The position numbers were made by a program, and so were the translations under genes. The notes beneath the pieces were generated by a model. That model was not told the origin of the DNA, did not search any database, and saw only the letters and a list, made by a program, of their open reading frames with translations. A DNA stretch of 64,000 nucleotides from Collimonas sp. PA-H2 (GTDB taxonomy: Bacteria; Pseudomonadota; Gammaproteobacteria; Burkholderiales; Burkholderiaceae_D): positions 3,534,001 to 3,598,000 of the forward strand of contig NZ_PDBX01000001.1 of NCBI RefSeq assembly GCF_002564105.1. Reading direction: 5' to 3'. Shown one piece after another: positions 30,186 to 38,847 of the stretch; within the stretch, counting starts at the first letter, position 1, and every line of letters starts with the position of its first letter.

Positions 30186-30508
30186 ACCGGCACCACCAGG
30201 GAGACAGGATCGCCATCGGCCATGCCGTCTAGTATCAACGTCGCTTTTCCGTCCGTCCCGCGCTCCAGAGCAATCCCGGTCAGACTGATACGTGGTTCCC
30301 ACAACATGACAGCGTAGGCTGTGGCGGCATAAATGCGCAGGACGGTGGCCCCGTTCAACGGTTGATCGATCAGTTCCGGCACTTCGGAGCCATAGGTGCG
30401 GCGCATGAGGCGGGAGCCGATTGGAGTAGTAAGAATGTCGACCAGCGACTGACGGATATGCGCCAGGCGGTTCATGGCGTGGCCTGTACGGGCGTTCATA
30501 CCGCTCAT
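30182..30508 (-). CDS. W: Baseplate protein gpW (gp25-like)
   Basis: A 108-residue lysozyme-like wedge protein of the GPW/gp25 family, with RLAHIRQSLVDILTTPIGSRLMRR and GSEVPELIDQP at its core. It overlaps V at its start and J at its end by four bases each. Confidence 0.94.
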   Translation of the reverse strand: MSGMNARTGHAMNRLAHIRQSLVDILTTPIGSRLMRRTYGSEVPELIDQPLNGATVLRIYAATAYAVMLWEPRISLTGIALERGTDGKATLILDGMADGDPVSLVVPV

Positions 30509-31170
30509 TTCGGGCCCTCCGTGTCGTCTTCGCCCTGCTTCACTTTGCCGTGCTTGTGTTTGACTAGGCTAATGCTATTGGCGATCACGTCGACTGTAGC
30601 GCGCATGATCCCCTGGATCATCGCCGCTGGGCCGCCTTCCTTACCGGCCTGGACGTTCATACCAGCATTCAAGGCTGTAATGCCGTTGACGGTCAGGTTC
30701 CGGTTGACGACCAGATTCTTTTGCACCAGCAGGTTGCCAGTGCATTCCGTATCTTCAGCATTCGAGGTGACTTTGCCAGGGGCGACGGTAACGCTGGTGC
30801 CGTCCGGCAGCGTAGCCGTCAAGGTGTGCGCCGTGCTGTCGTACTGGACCACGGTGCCATCCACATAACGGGTCGTGTGGTATGCCGGGTTAGTTGACGG
30901 CGATTTGTATTTGTCGGAATAGATCGCCGGCAGGATCGCGGCCTGGGTGAAATCGCCTTCAGGCGACAGCACGATGACCTGTTCGCCCATGGAAGGCGGA
31001 AACCAGGTCTGTGCATCGCCGGCCCGTAATGTGATCCAGGGACGCCATGTGGTGGTGTTTTTTCCGACAAGGACGCGGACGCGCTGGGCATCGTGATCGA
31101 TGTCGGCAATGGTGCCGAATCGAATCAGATTCAGGATTAAACGCAGCAGTTCGGAGTAGTCAGCAGTCAT
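30505..31170 (-). CDS. V: Baseplate spike protein gpV
   Basis: Membrane-piercing spike of the contractile tail. The 221-residue protein has the N-terminal OB-like part (GTIADIDHDAQRVRVLVG, WRPWITLRAGDAQTWFPPSMGEQV), then a beta-helical part and a histidine-bearing C-terminus (SLVKHKHGKVKQG) like the metal-binding tip of P2 V. Two ATG codons nine bases apart fit; I chose the second (MTADYSELL). It is the first gene of the leftward tail operon, just beyond the com-dam insert. Confidence 0.92.
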   Translation of the reverse strand: MTADYSELLRLILNLIRFGTIADIDHDAQRVRVLVGKNTTTWRPWITLRAGDAQTWFPPSMGEQVIVLSPEGDFTQAAILPAIYSDKYKSPSTNPAYHTTRYVDGTVVQYDSTAHTLTATLPDGTSVTVAPGKVTSNAEDTECTGNLLVQKNLVVNRNLTVNGITALNAGMNVQAGKEGGPAAMIQGIMRATVDVIANSISLVKHKHGKVKQGEDDTEGPK

Positions 31171-31427
31171 GCGTTGCATGTTGCCGGGTTGCCGAAATCG
31201 GCGCACCTGGTAGCGGGTTGATATCCGCGTTACCAACTGCCAAGAAATGTTTTACAACGGGGAGACGTACTACAGTGCCGGGCTGGAAAAAGAACGCGGC
31301 GACGTGAACAATGCGCGAACATTGAACACGCCACCGTGCCAGCAGAATACGGCTGCAAGCAAAGCCAAGGCCGCGCCACCTGTACAGGTAAGGCGAAGTC
31401 TAGCAAATTTACGCAGGTATACCAAAA

Positions 31428-31640
31428 ATGCAGGAAATTCGTTGTGGGAATTGTTCCCGAAAACTCGGGCAAGGTGAATACATCATCTTGTCCATCAAGT
31501 GTCCACGCTGTGGAACGTTAAATCACCTGAGAGCCACGCGCCCCGCACCAGCATGCCATCGAGCATCTGACATTGGAGCAGCACGTGCAAGCAAGTCCGA
31601 TTATTCCCTGGATGGGTGGCAAGCGCCGCCTGGCCGATAA
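31428..31640 (+). CDS. com: Com-family zinc-binding translational activator
   Basis: A 70-residue protein with IRCGNCSRKL and IKCPRCGTLNHLRA: two CxxC pairs forming a zinc site, as in phage Mu Com, which opens an mRNA hairpin so that mom can be translated. The C-terminal third overlaps the start of the adenine methylase gene downstream, the same relation as Mu com and mom. It runs against the late phage operons. Confidence 0.85.
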   Translation: MQEIRCGNCSRKLGQGEYIILSIKCPRCGTLNHLRATRPAPACHRASDIGAARASKSDYSLDGWQAPPGR

Positions 31641-32379
31641 ACTCATTCCGCTATTTCCGCCGCATGAATGCTATGTCGAGGTGTTCTGCGGTGGCGCCGC
31701 GCTGTATTTCCTGCGGCCAGTGCCGGCGCGCACCGAAGTCATCAACGATATCAATGGCGAACTGGTCAACCTGTACCGGGTCGTGCAACACCACATGGAA
31801 GAATTCGTGCGGCAGTTCGAGTGGTGGACCACTAGCCGGCAACTATTCAAATGGCAGCAGGATGCGCGGCTGGATAGCTTGACCGATATCCAGCGCGCCG
31901 CCCGGTTCTATTACTTGCAGCAGCATGCCTTCAGCGGCAAGGTCACAGGGCAGAACTTCGGTACTGCCACCACCGCGCCGGCTATCGATCTGACCAGGAT
32001 CGAAGACAATCTGCGCGCTGCCCGCTTGCGCTTGGCCGGAACCTATGTCGAAAACCTGCCCTGGCTGGAATGTATGCAACGCTACGACCGGCCCCATACC
32101 TTTCAATATGCCGACCCGCCATACTGGCAGACCGAGGGCTATGGCGTGGATTTCGGCATCGAGCAATACGAGCAGATGGCTGAATTCATGCGAACCTGTA
32201 AGGGAAAGGTGATGGTCAGCATTAACGACCACCCTGATATTCGGCGCGTATTCGACGGCTTTACGATGATGGGGCTGGATATCAAATACAGCATCGGCAG
32301 TACACACGGTCAGCCTGGCGTCAGCCGTGAACTGGTGATTACCAATTGGGCTGCGGATGTGGTGACACAGCTTTTCTAG
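31585..32379 (+). CDS. dam: DNA adenine methylase (D12 class)
   Basis: N6-adenine methyltransferase of 264 residues. AdoMet-binding motif PWMGGKRRLA is at the N-terminus, VFCGGAALYF follows, and the catalytic DPPYW (after QYA) is near residue 180. I prefer GTG 31585, which has GGAG about nine bases upstream; a TTG at 31573 has none. Both starts lie within com, so expression is probably coupled to Com. The likely role is protection of phage DNA from restriction or a methylation switch. Confidence 0.9.
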   Translation: MQASPIIPWMGGKRRLADKLIPLFPPHECYVEVFCGGAALYFLRPVPARTEVINDINGELVNLYRVVQHHMEEFVRQFEWWTTSRQLFKWQQDARLDSLTDIQRAARFYYLQQHAFSGKVTGQNFGTATTAPAIDLTRIEDNLRAARLRLAGTYVENLPWLECMQRYDRPHTFQYADPPYWQTEGYGVDFGIEQYEQMAEFMRTCKGKVMVSINDHPDIRRVFDGFTMMGLDIKYSIGSTHGQPGVSRELVITNWAADVVTQLF

Positions 32380-32530
32380 CTATTGCTTTTCAGCAAAATT
32401 ATTCGTTGGGAAATGTGGTAATTTGATTTTGACATATCAATTTGACTTTTTCACAGCGGCTCGCGTGGAAGCGCCCGGCGTGAACAACACCAACTGGCAA
32501 GCCGCAAGCCAGTTTTTATAGGAAAAAATT

Positions 32531-32668
32531 ATGTTGCGTAAATGCATGGGATGGCTGGCTTGTTGCTTCGGACTGCATGAGTGGAAGGAGGGACCTGGCT
32601 ATCACCACATCCTGAACGACAGCGGCAGTCATTTTCACCAATGTGCTCGCTGTGGAAAGACGCGCTAG
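32531..32668 (+). CDS. Small zinc-ribbon-like phage protein
   Basis: A 45-codon frame with an AGGAAAA ribosome binding site. It contains CCFGLHEW and a C-terminal HQCARCGKTR, which could bind one zinc ion. It lies downstream of dam on the same strand. Too short for a family call. Confidence 0.5.
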   Translation: MLRKCMGWLACCFGLHEWKEGPGYHHILNDSGSHFHQCARCGKTR

Positions 32669-32724
32669 ACGAATTGAACAGAACTGAAAAAAATCATGAT
32701 CACGTTCGCGTATGTCCTGTCAGA

Positions 32725-33201
32725 TCAAGTCGCGACGTCTACATCGAAATGCCTCAGTAGAGATTCACGAATCAGAGCTTGATCAGAGACGCTAAAGCCT
32801 AGTAAAGGTCGGGCCGGATAGTGATAGTTCGGCCCTTTTTTTGCAACCTTGTCCGTCAATCCTTCCTGGTGCACGCGGGCGATCCGCGCCACGCGCCCAA
32901 AGAAACCGACCGATAGCTGGTTTTCGTCCTGCTCGATCTTGAGATTTTTTAGCGTGCGGATCTTCTCAAACATGGCGGCCTTCTGCCGTTTGATTCTCCC
33001 TTTCTTGCCCCGTAGGTTCTTGCGCTGCTTGCGCGCCGCATAGGGCGCGCCGTCCGGCGCCTGCTGGCTGGTGATGCGTTGCGCCTGGCTGCGGCGTAGG
33101 TCCTGGGCAATGCGGCGTGTGACGACGCGGCGCTGACCAGGTTGGAGCTGGGCCAGCAGTGTGCCGGCCCAGGCTTCGAGGGTGGATAGATCGTCGCTCA
33201 T
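32725..33201 (-). CDS. S: Tail completion protein gpS
   Basis: A 158-residue phage virion morphogenesis protein, with the conserved run of charged residues (RRSQAQRITSQQAPDGAPYAARKQRK) and GFFGRVARIARVHQEG. It overlaps R by four bases, as in P2. Confidence 0.92.
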   Translation of the reverse strand: MSDDLSTLEAWAGTLLAQLQPGQRRVVTRRIAQDLRRSQAQRITSQQAPDGAPYAARKQRKNLRGKKGRIKRQKAAMFEKIRTLKNLKIEQDENQLSVGFFGRVARIARVHQEGLTDKVAKKGPNYHYPARPLLGFSVSDQALIRESLLRHFDVDVAT

Positions 33202-33686
33202 TCAGGGTTGGCCGGCGTCTGCCACTCGGCCAGCAGCGCATCGCCCGCATAGGCTTGCCAGAATTCGTCGGCATATGCCGGTGTCGGTTGCGGCTCGGCC
33301 AGGTGGACGACTTCCAGCCGACCGGTGCCAGCCTGTTTTACGATCACGCGCTCAGTCAGCGCCAATGTGATCTCCAGATCAATCGATTCGGAATTGTTGA
33401 AATCGACATTAAAGCCGATACCTGTCTTGCGCAAGTCGGCGTTGTCCAGCAGGTCGCGCTGGTGCACCTGCACCCAGGCCAGCAAAGGGACCATGAGCGC
33501 ATCCTCGCTGCCGCTATAGTCGGTAATGATGATATTGAGCTTATACCGATATTCAAACGACAGTGACTTCGTGCCGGTGGCCACCGTATTGCCGCCGTCC
33601 GCGAAGATCAGCAGCTTTTCGGGATTCTGTCGCAACTCGGCGCTGACGGCTGTTAGGTGCGCCCTAAGGCTTTTTGGCTTGTACAC
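33198..33686 (-). CDS. R: Tail completion protein gpR
   Basis: P2-type head-tail joining protein. I start at GTG 33686 (product begins VYKPKSLRAHL; 162 residues) because AGGAGG lies eight bases upstream; a longer frame only overlaps the lysis genes. LLAWVQVHQRDLL and the C-terminal PAYADEFWQAYAGD are characteristic. Confidence 0.88.
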   Translation of the reverse strand: MYKPKSLRAHLTAVSAELRQNPEKLLIFADGGNTVATGTKSLSFEYRYKLNIIITDYSGSEDALMVPLLAWVQVHQRDLLDNADLRKTGIGFNVDFNNSESIDLEITLALTERVIVKQAGTGRLEVVHLAEPQPTPAYADEFWQAYAGDALLAEWQTPANPE

Positions 33687-33963
33687 GGTCCGCTTCCTCC
33701 TGGCAATCGACAACAGCGTCCACCATGGCCGCACAAATGCCCCACGCTGCTTCTGTGCGCTCCAGGGCAAGAAGCAATGCGCCGTTAGTCCTGGGCGCTG
33801 CCGCCGGCAGGTTGCAGCGTGTGATCGCTGGGCAGGCGTTGACTGTCAGCGCCAGCGTCGGCGCCGGTGACGGCTGGATGCTCCCGCAGGCGGGCAACAG
33901 CGTCAGGCAAAGGAGTGTCAAACCAAGTGCGTATCGTTGAATCATCATGTAGAAGGCTTTCAA
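33664..33963 (-). CDS. Outer-membrane spanin lipoprotein (Rz1/LysC type)
   Basis: A protein of up to 99 residues with a lipoprotein signal ending LTLLPAC and a Pro-rich region after it, the layout of o-spanins. It begins inside the Rz-like gene in another frame and overlaps gpR at its end. The start may be the MMIQRYALG methionine at 33948. With the inner-membrane partner it would join the two membranes for the last step of lysis. Confidence 0.82.
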   Translation of the reverse strand: MKAFYMMIQRYALGLTLLCLTLLPACGSIQPSPAPTLALTVNACPAITRCNLPAAAPRTNGALLLALERTEAAWGICAAMVDAVVDCQEEADRVQAKKP

Positions 33964-34213
33964 TGAGGTTTTCTCGTTCGGTGAGGGTGGCCGCGATATC
34001 GTCGCGGGCGGCTTGTAGCTTGGCGGCAGCCTTCTGTTTTCTGGTCGCTGCTTCCATCATGGTCTTGAGCGTGTCGTCGCGGTCGCGTGTGGCCTGTTCG
34101 GCGTGGTCGGCCCGCTCCTTTGCAGCTCTCAGGCTGTTGTGCTGAACATAGATCACCAGGCCCAGCGCACCGACGAACAGGGCCGTTATGAAACTTTTGA
34201 CGATCAATTCCAT
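33785..34213 (-). CDS. Inner-membrane spanin (Rz/LysB type)
   Basis: A 142-residue protein with one N-terminal membrane anchor (FITALFVGALGLVIYV) and a long coiled coil (RAAKERADHAEQATRDRDD onward), as in Rz. ATG 34213 overlaps the end of the endolysin gene by ten bases. The o-spanin gene starts inside it. Confidence 0.85.
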   Translation of the reverse strand: MELIVKSFITALFVGALGLVIYVQHNSLRAAKERADHAEQATRDRDDTLKTMMEAATRKQKAAAKLQAARDDIAATLTERENLIESLLHDDSTIRTWFDTPLPDAVARLREHPAVTGADAGADSQRLPSDHTLQPAGGSAQD

Positions 34214-34665
34214 AGGCCGACCCGAGTTCCGCGGCTGTCGATGGTCAGCACCTGGCGGCGCGGCGTCTTGCCCTCGACCGCAATGCCAAGGTGAACCCAC
34301 ACCGCGCCGCCGGCCCGCTCATAGATCAGCTGGTCGAATTGCAGATAGGATTTTTCGAGCGCCTGGCAGATCTCCATCGGCGTGCCGAATGCCGGCGCCG
34401 TAAAGTCGCATGCCAGGCCGTCCAGGTGCGCGCTGTTGCCGGCGCCGCCGACTGCCCGGTTCAACGCCTGGCAGCGGTAGCCGCTGGAAATGATGATTGC
34501 CGCGCCACCTAGCTCCAGGCGCACCAGCTCGTTAAACTTCGCCAGGCGCCGCAGGTTGGCAACGATGGCCGGCGCCGGCGTGTTGTCTATGCTGAGGACA
34601 CGCGCCTTGTCGCTGCGCGTGAATTCTTCCAGCGTGAAATGCGCGGTCAATGGTGTGGTGGTCAA
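34204..34665 (-). CDS. Endolysin, M15-type peptidase
   Basis: A 153-residue peptidoglycan peptidase: FTLEEFTRSDKA, SSGYRCQALN, SAHLDGLACDF (zinc His and Asp) and VWVHLGIA (late His). It replaces the P2 gpK lysozyme, an exchange common in P2-like phages of Burkholderiales. It overlaps the holin-like gene before it by four bases. Confidence 0.9.
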   Translation of the reverse strand: MTTTPLTAHFTLEEFTRSDKARVLSIDNTPAPAIVANLRRLAKFNELVRLELGGAAIIISSGYRCQALNRAVGGAGNSAHLDGLACDFTAPAFGTPMEICQALEKSYLQFDQLIYERAGGAVWVHLGIAVEGKTPRRQVLTIDSRGTRVGLWN

Positions 34666-34931
34666 TCAATGCTCCTGATGATGTTGGCGACATTGCCCTG
34701 GGCGCGGTGCACCAGGACACACAAAGTAAAAGCGATGCTGGCGGTGCCGAAGGAGACGCGGCCATGATCGAGCAGGATCTCCAGGCCGCAAGTGCCTGTT
34801 GCGACAATCAGCAGCCAGGCCACCAGGGAGATGTGCAAGCGGTGATTCGCCAGGCCGCGCCGGTAGCACAGCAGCCGCAGGCAGGTGCTGGCGTAAGACA
34901 GCAGCGCCAGCACGGTCAGAGTTTTAGTCAT
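34662..34931 (-). CDS. Phage holin-family membrane protein
   Basis: An 89-residue protein with three hydrophobic segments (LTVLALLSYASTCLRLL; SLVAWLLIVATGTC; TASIAFTLCVLV). Position between another small membrane gene and the endolysin suggests a holin or antiholin. It overlaps its neighbours on both sides. Confidence 0.75.
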   Translation of the reverse strand: MTKTLTVLALLSYASTCLRLLCYRRGLANHRLHISLVAWLLIVATGTCGLEILLDHGRVSFGTASIAFTLCVLVHRAQGNVANIIRSID

Positions 34932-35280
34932 GGCCGCCACCCTTGCGCAGCCACGCTGGTAGTTCTATGGTTTTAATCAGGTCGATGCCGTGCAGCGTCA
35001 AAGCAATGGCCGCCGCCGACGCGAAGAAGGCGGCCACGCCCGATTGCTTCAACGGCGTATTGCTGATGACCTCCGGCGCGGCCAGGTAGCCAATCGCCAA
35101 GGAAATGACCATATAGGCCAGGCGTTGCAAGACTGGCAGGTTCTTGCTGGAGATAGCTACTAGCGTGGCGCCGGCGAAAGCGCCGATCAGCGCATTACCG
35201 TCAATGCCGGGAAACAGCGTCGACAAACCGATGCCGGCGGCACTGGTGACGACCAGGGTGGTGGTGCTGGGTTCTGCCAT
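34924..35280 (-). CDS. Putative holin
   Basis: A 118-residue protein with hydrophobic segments (VVTSAAGIGLSTLF; LIGAFAGATLVAI; LAYMVISLAIGYLAAPEV; AAFFASAAAIALTL). I start at the ATG giving MAEPSTTTL because GGAG lies nine bases upstream. It is first in the lysis group, as Y (holin) is in P2, and probably times lysis. Confidence 0.76.
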   Translation of the reverse strand: MAEPSTTTLVVTSAAGIGLSTLFPGIDGNALIGAFAGATLVAISSKNLPVLQRLAYMVISLAIGYLAAPEVISNTPLKQSGVAAFFASAAAIALTLHGIDLIKTIELPAWLRKGGGHD

Positions 35281-35297
35281 AGGGTGTTGCTCCATTT

Positions 35298-35507
35298 TCA
35301 ATCCCAGAGATTGACGACCTGGGCGGTTTTAGTAGGGGTTGCAGTAGGTTCTGGCAGGTTGACCAGGAGGCCGTGCGGCAGGATCGGCCCGTAGTCGGCC
35401 AGGCCGGGATTGAGTTCGAGCGCCGCCTCGACCACATTGGCGGTGGCGCCCAGGTGCCGCCAGCACAGCAGGTCCAGCGTGTCGTGCTGTTGGGCGCGTA
35501 CCTGCAT
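35298..35507 (-). CDS. X: Tail protein gpX
   Basis: A 69-residue LysM-like tail protein: MQVRAQQHDTLDLLCWRHLG, then LNPGLADYGPILPHGLLVNLP. Its start overlaps the stop of L (TGATG). Confidence 0.92.
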   Translation of the reverse strand: MQVRAQQHDTLDLLCWRHLGATANVVEAALELNPGLADYGPILPHGLLVNLPEPTATPTKTAQVVNLWD

Positions 35508-36001
35508 CAGATCAGCTCGACCGTCATGTGGGACCGACCGACAATGTCTGCAATCGCCCAATGAGTGTTACGGCGTTGCTCGGACGGGGCGTTGTCCAGC
35601 GCTTCCATCATCTTTTTATCGGATAGGGAAGAGGCGGTGCTGTCGAAGTCGCGGTAACGCTCGGTGAGATCCGCCTTGGCCCAGCTATAGACGGCGCGCC
35701 GGTAGTGGGCAATGTTGACGCTTTCACGATTGACCCGGTCCGCCGGCACAGCGGCCAGCGAGGCAAAGCCAGCGGCGATTTGCAACAGCTTCCAGTCGCG
35801 CAGCTCGGCGTTGACGTGCAAGACGGCGTCGACAATTGCCTGCGTCAATCGCGGACTGGTGACAGTGCCGTCAAGACGCATATTGTCGCGCACGTCCTGC
35901 AAGACGATATCAGGATAGAAACCGTCGTTTTCGACACTGCCGGCTTCTGGCAAGCTGACAACAGCGCCGGCAGAGGGTGGCGCGAAGGCTATAAAACTCA
36001 T
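35507..36001 (-). CDS. L: Head completion/stabilisation protein gpL
   Basis: A 164-residue P2-type head completion protein (DGFYPDIVLQDVRDNMRLDGTVTSPRL; HYRRAVYSWAKADLTERYRDFD). I use the ATG giving MSFIAFAPP rather than a longer frame. It follows the small terminase subunit gene. Confidence 0.92.
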   Translation of the reverse strand: MSFIAFAPPSAGAVVSLPEAGSVENDGFYPDIVLQDVRDNMRLDGTVTSPRLTQAIVDAVLHVNAELRDWKLLQIAAGFASLAAVPADRVNRESVNIAHYRRAVYSWAKADLTERYRDFDSTASSLSDKKMMEALDNAPSEQRRNTHWAIADIVGRSHMTVELI

Positions 36002-36118
36002 GTGGGGTTCTTTCGTCATCGACTGCTGGAGAAGAAAATCGGCGGTGGGCGGGCGTCAGAAAGAAATCGCAATGATTCAATCATCGACCCGCGCCGCCGT
36101 GCGCCAGGGGGTGCTCGT

Positions 36119-36832
36119 TTAGCCGGGGACGGCTTTAATCATGCGGGCGCGCAAGCGATCCATCGTTTGCTTGACGCCGACACCAGGGAACAAGGTCACG
36201 GCTCGGTCCATCAGCGCGTGGGCCACTTCCGCCTGCGGTAGCTGTGACGCCTTGAGCAGTTCATCGCCGGGTTGGTCGAGAACGGCAAGCATGGCGTAAG
36301 CATTGGCCTTCAGCAGCTTGGCGCGTGCCTGGTCCGGTGCATCGCAGTGTTCCGTCAGTTGCTGCACCTGGGTCAGCATCTCGATAGCGAGAATGGGATC
36401 GCCCGCCAGCTTGCCCTTGAGGAAAGCGGCAGAAAACTCATCCAGCAGCATCGTCGGAATGTCGCGGTTGAACTGGTCCGGCAAGGTCAGCTTGTGATTG
36501 AGCGCATAGCGCGCCATCTCGACCGCCCGCGCATACTCGCCGCAGTCGATATGCCACACCAGGAGCGCCGTAAAAACATCGTCCTGGCCGCCTTGGCCCT
36601 TGGACAGCACGCCGTCGATCCAGTCCTGATATTCCGGCAACAACGTGGCTTTTACTTCGATCTTGCGTTCCATCGACTGAATGTTGCTCAAGCTGCGGCG
36701 GTCGTTTGCCAGCTTGTAGAGCATCATCTCGTAGGCGCTACCATGCGTCACACCGCCAGGTTGGGCTTCGGCGGCGGCACGCTCGGCGAGGATGCGCGCC
36801 TTGTGGCGCTGGGCGGGAGAAAGGTCCGCCAT
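36119..36832 (-). CDS. M: Small terminase subunit gpM
   Basis: A 237-residue P2 M-type terminase endonuclease subunit: LSPAQRHKARILAERAA at the start, LLPEYQDWIDGVLSKGQGGQDDVFTALLVWHID in the middle. It cuts cos with gpP. ATG 36832 lies just past the stop of the capsid gene. Confidence 0.93.
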   Translation of the reverse strand: MADLSPAQRHKARILAERAAAEAQPGGVTHGSAYEMMLYKLANDRRSLSNIQSMERKIEVKATLLPEYQDWIDGVLSKGQGGQDDVFTALLVWHIDCGEYARAVEMARYALNHKLTLPDQFNRDIPTMLLDEFSAAFLKGKLAGDPILAIEMLTQVQQLTEHCDAPDQARAKLLKANAYAMLAVLDQPGDELLKASQLPQAEVAHALMDRAVTLFPGVGVKQTMDRLRARMIKAVPG

Positions 36833-36833
36833 C

Positions 36834-37838
36834 TCAGGCCACCAACTGGATATTTTCGACCATGGCGCCCAGGCCGTAATCTTCAATTACATACGCATCA
36901 TTGGACGATTCGTAGTTTTCGATACGATCTCTCTTGGCTTCATCGACCACGCGACGGCGGCGGCCACCTTCTTGCCAGTAGATCGACAGGTTGTCGAAAC
37001 GGGTAATCAGGATCGCATTGTCCGGGAAATACGGGACCGTCACCGCCTGCAAGCCGCCTATTCTCTTCTGGCTGATGACGATATCGGCGGCCAGGGTCTC
37101 GGTCGGCGCCTGCTTGGTGTTCACCAGCGGGAAATATTTGTCATGCAACAGCGCCCGGCCTACGATGGCCACTAAACCGCTGTCTTTCTGATACCAGGGA
37201 TCGAGCAAGTTGATGGCGTCGAATACGGTCGCGTCCAGATTGGCGTAGTCGCCGCCGGTGCCGATCACCACCTTACCGGCGGTCTTACCCTCATGCAGCA
37301 CGCGCTGTGGCGCTTGCCGGCGGTAGTGTTCCAGCCAGCCAATATTGACATCCTCCAGCATGGGGTTTTTCATAATGTCGGTATCGGCGGCGACACTGGT
37401 TCCATGAAAACCGATCACCATGCGATCTAGCGACTGGCGTTGCAGGATGTTGTTGGCAATACGTTGCTGGAAATCGGGGAATTTCGCCCAGGCGTCGAGC
37501 TTGGCGTAGCCGATATGCGTATCGAAATTCGTTTTTTCGCAGCGGTAGCGTTGGTTGTCCATCGTGGACAGATCGCGGGTCTTACGGTCGGCCTTATCGG
37601 TGTTGGTACGGCTGGCAATCGGACCGGAAATGCCGAGGCCCAGCTTTTCGCTTTCCAATTCGGTCACGCCGATAATATTGACGCTTTTGAGGAAGTCGCT
37701 CGATTCCTGCATTTTGGTTTCCAGCTTCTGCTGGATGCTCGGATCGACACCGAAGACTTGGGCAACGCTGGTGGTGTCGTTCAGTTGCGCCAGGCGGGCG
37801 GTGTATTTGTCGAAGGCTAAGCGGGTCTGCTTTTTCAT
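36834..37838 (-). CDS. N: Major capsid protein gpN
   Basis: A 334-residue P2-type capsid precursor: MKKQTRLAFDKYTARLAQLN with an AGGAGT site before it, ESSDFLKSVNIIGV, and the C-terminal FDNLSIYWQEGGRRRRVVDE. In P2 the scaffold protease O trims the N-terminus. Confidence 0.96.
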   Translation of the reverse strand: MKKQTRLAFDKYTARLAQLNDTTSVAQVFGVDPSIQQKLETKMQESSDFLKSVNIIGVTELESEKLGLGISGPIASRTNTDKADRKTRDLSTMDNQRYRCEKTNFDTHIGYAKLDAWAKFPDFQQRIANNILQRQSLDRMVIGFHGTSVAADTDIMKNPMLEDVNIGWLEHYRRQAPQRVLHEGKTAGKVVIGTGGDYANLDATVFDAINLLDPWYQKDSGLVAIVGRALLHDKYFPLVNTKQAPTETLAADIVISQKRIGGLQAVTVPYFPDNAILITRFDNLSIYWQEGGRRRRVVDEAKRDRIENYESSNDAYVIEDYGLGAMVENIQLVA

Positions 37839-37894
37839 ATGGGTGACTCCTGAATGGTTGGGCGGTAATCGTGTTGGTGCTGGCCGGCTAGTGT

Positions 37895-38710
37895 TTAGAA
37901 ATCAGTTTCTGCCATGCCGTCGCCGCCGGTGGCCGCTGGCCGGCTCTTGGGATTCGCATCGGTCGATTCGACCTTTTGGCGGAAAGCTGCGAACTCTTCG
38001 TTCGTCTTCTTCAGGGCGGCTTCCAAGGTATCGACGCGGGTCTTTTCTTCCGCGAATTCGTCGGCGCTCAGATTCGCATGGGTTGCCAGCGTCTCGACGG
38101 CGCCCACCAGTTCACTGATGCGCGCATCGTCGCTGGAGGTCTTGTTAGTAAAGCGTTTCAACAGGTTTTTAACGGCGTCGGACAATTTATTTCCTTCAGG
38201 TTCGGTTGGGGTGTCTTCAAATTCCAGCGTTGTTTCTTCTGCCGCCGAGAACAGGTTGCCGGGGTTCTTGGTGGCGAACGATAAAACCTCAGTGCCAAGG
38301 CTGGCGGGGCTGTCGGTCACGGCCAGGCCGACCAGGTAGGCTTCGCCGGTGTCGGAGAATTTCGGATTGATTTCGATGCTGGTGTAGATTTTTTGGCGTG
38401 CCTTATTCATGGCGACTAATTCCGGCGTGGGCGAAATCTGCGCGTACAACGCCAGCTTCTTGACGCCGCCCAGCTCGACTTCCTCGGCTTTCACTGCGGT
38501 CACATCGCCATAGGCTTTGAAGGCGCCATCGGCCCAGGTGCTGCGCAGATGTTCGACCCAGATGCGGGCGCCATAGACCTGCGGATCGAAATTCGCGGCC
38601 ATCTGTTCAATGAATGCGCGGTCGATGACACGGCCATCGGTGGTGGCGCCTTCCACGGCAACGCGGAAGAATTTGGATTTTGTTGGAGCGGTGGAGGTCG
38701 GCTTTGCCAT
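37895..38710 (-). CDS. O: Capsid scaffold and protease gpO
   Basis: A 271-residue P2 O-type protein: N-terminal serine protease part (FFRVAVEGATTDGR, WVEHLRSTWADG, VTDSPASLGTEV) and a coiled-coil scaffold part (EEKTRVDTLEAALKKTNEEFAAFRQK). It cleaves itself and the capsid. Divergent from the terminase gene. Confidence 0.94.
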   Translation of the reverse strand: MAKPTSTAPTKSKFFRVAVEGATTDGRVIDRAFIEQMAANFDPQVYGARIWVEHLRSTWADGAFKAYGDVTAVKAEEVELGGVKKLALYAQISPTPELVAMNKARQKIYTSIEINPKFSDTGEAYLVGLAVTDSPASLGTEVLSFATKNPGNLFSAAEETTLEFEDTPTEPEGNKLSDAVKNLLKRFTNKTSSDDARISELVGAVETLATHANLSADEFAEEKTRVDTLEAALKKTNEEFAAFRQKVESTDANPKSRPAATGGDGMAETDF

Positions 38711-38847
38711 GGTGTCGGTATTTGGGAAGTTCGAATACCGCCATGGTCGGCGTTGCTGCGCGTGGAAACAATCGGCAGCGGGTTGATAACAACCTTACTG
38801 ACTTTCCGACAAGGGCTTTTACAGACGTTGCCCTCTACGCTTGCGGC

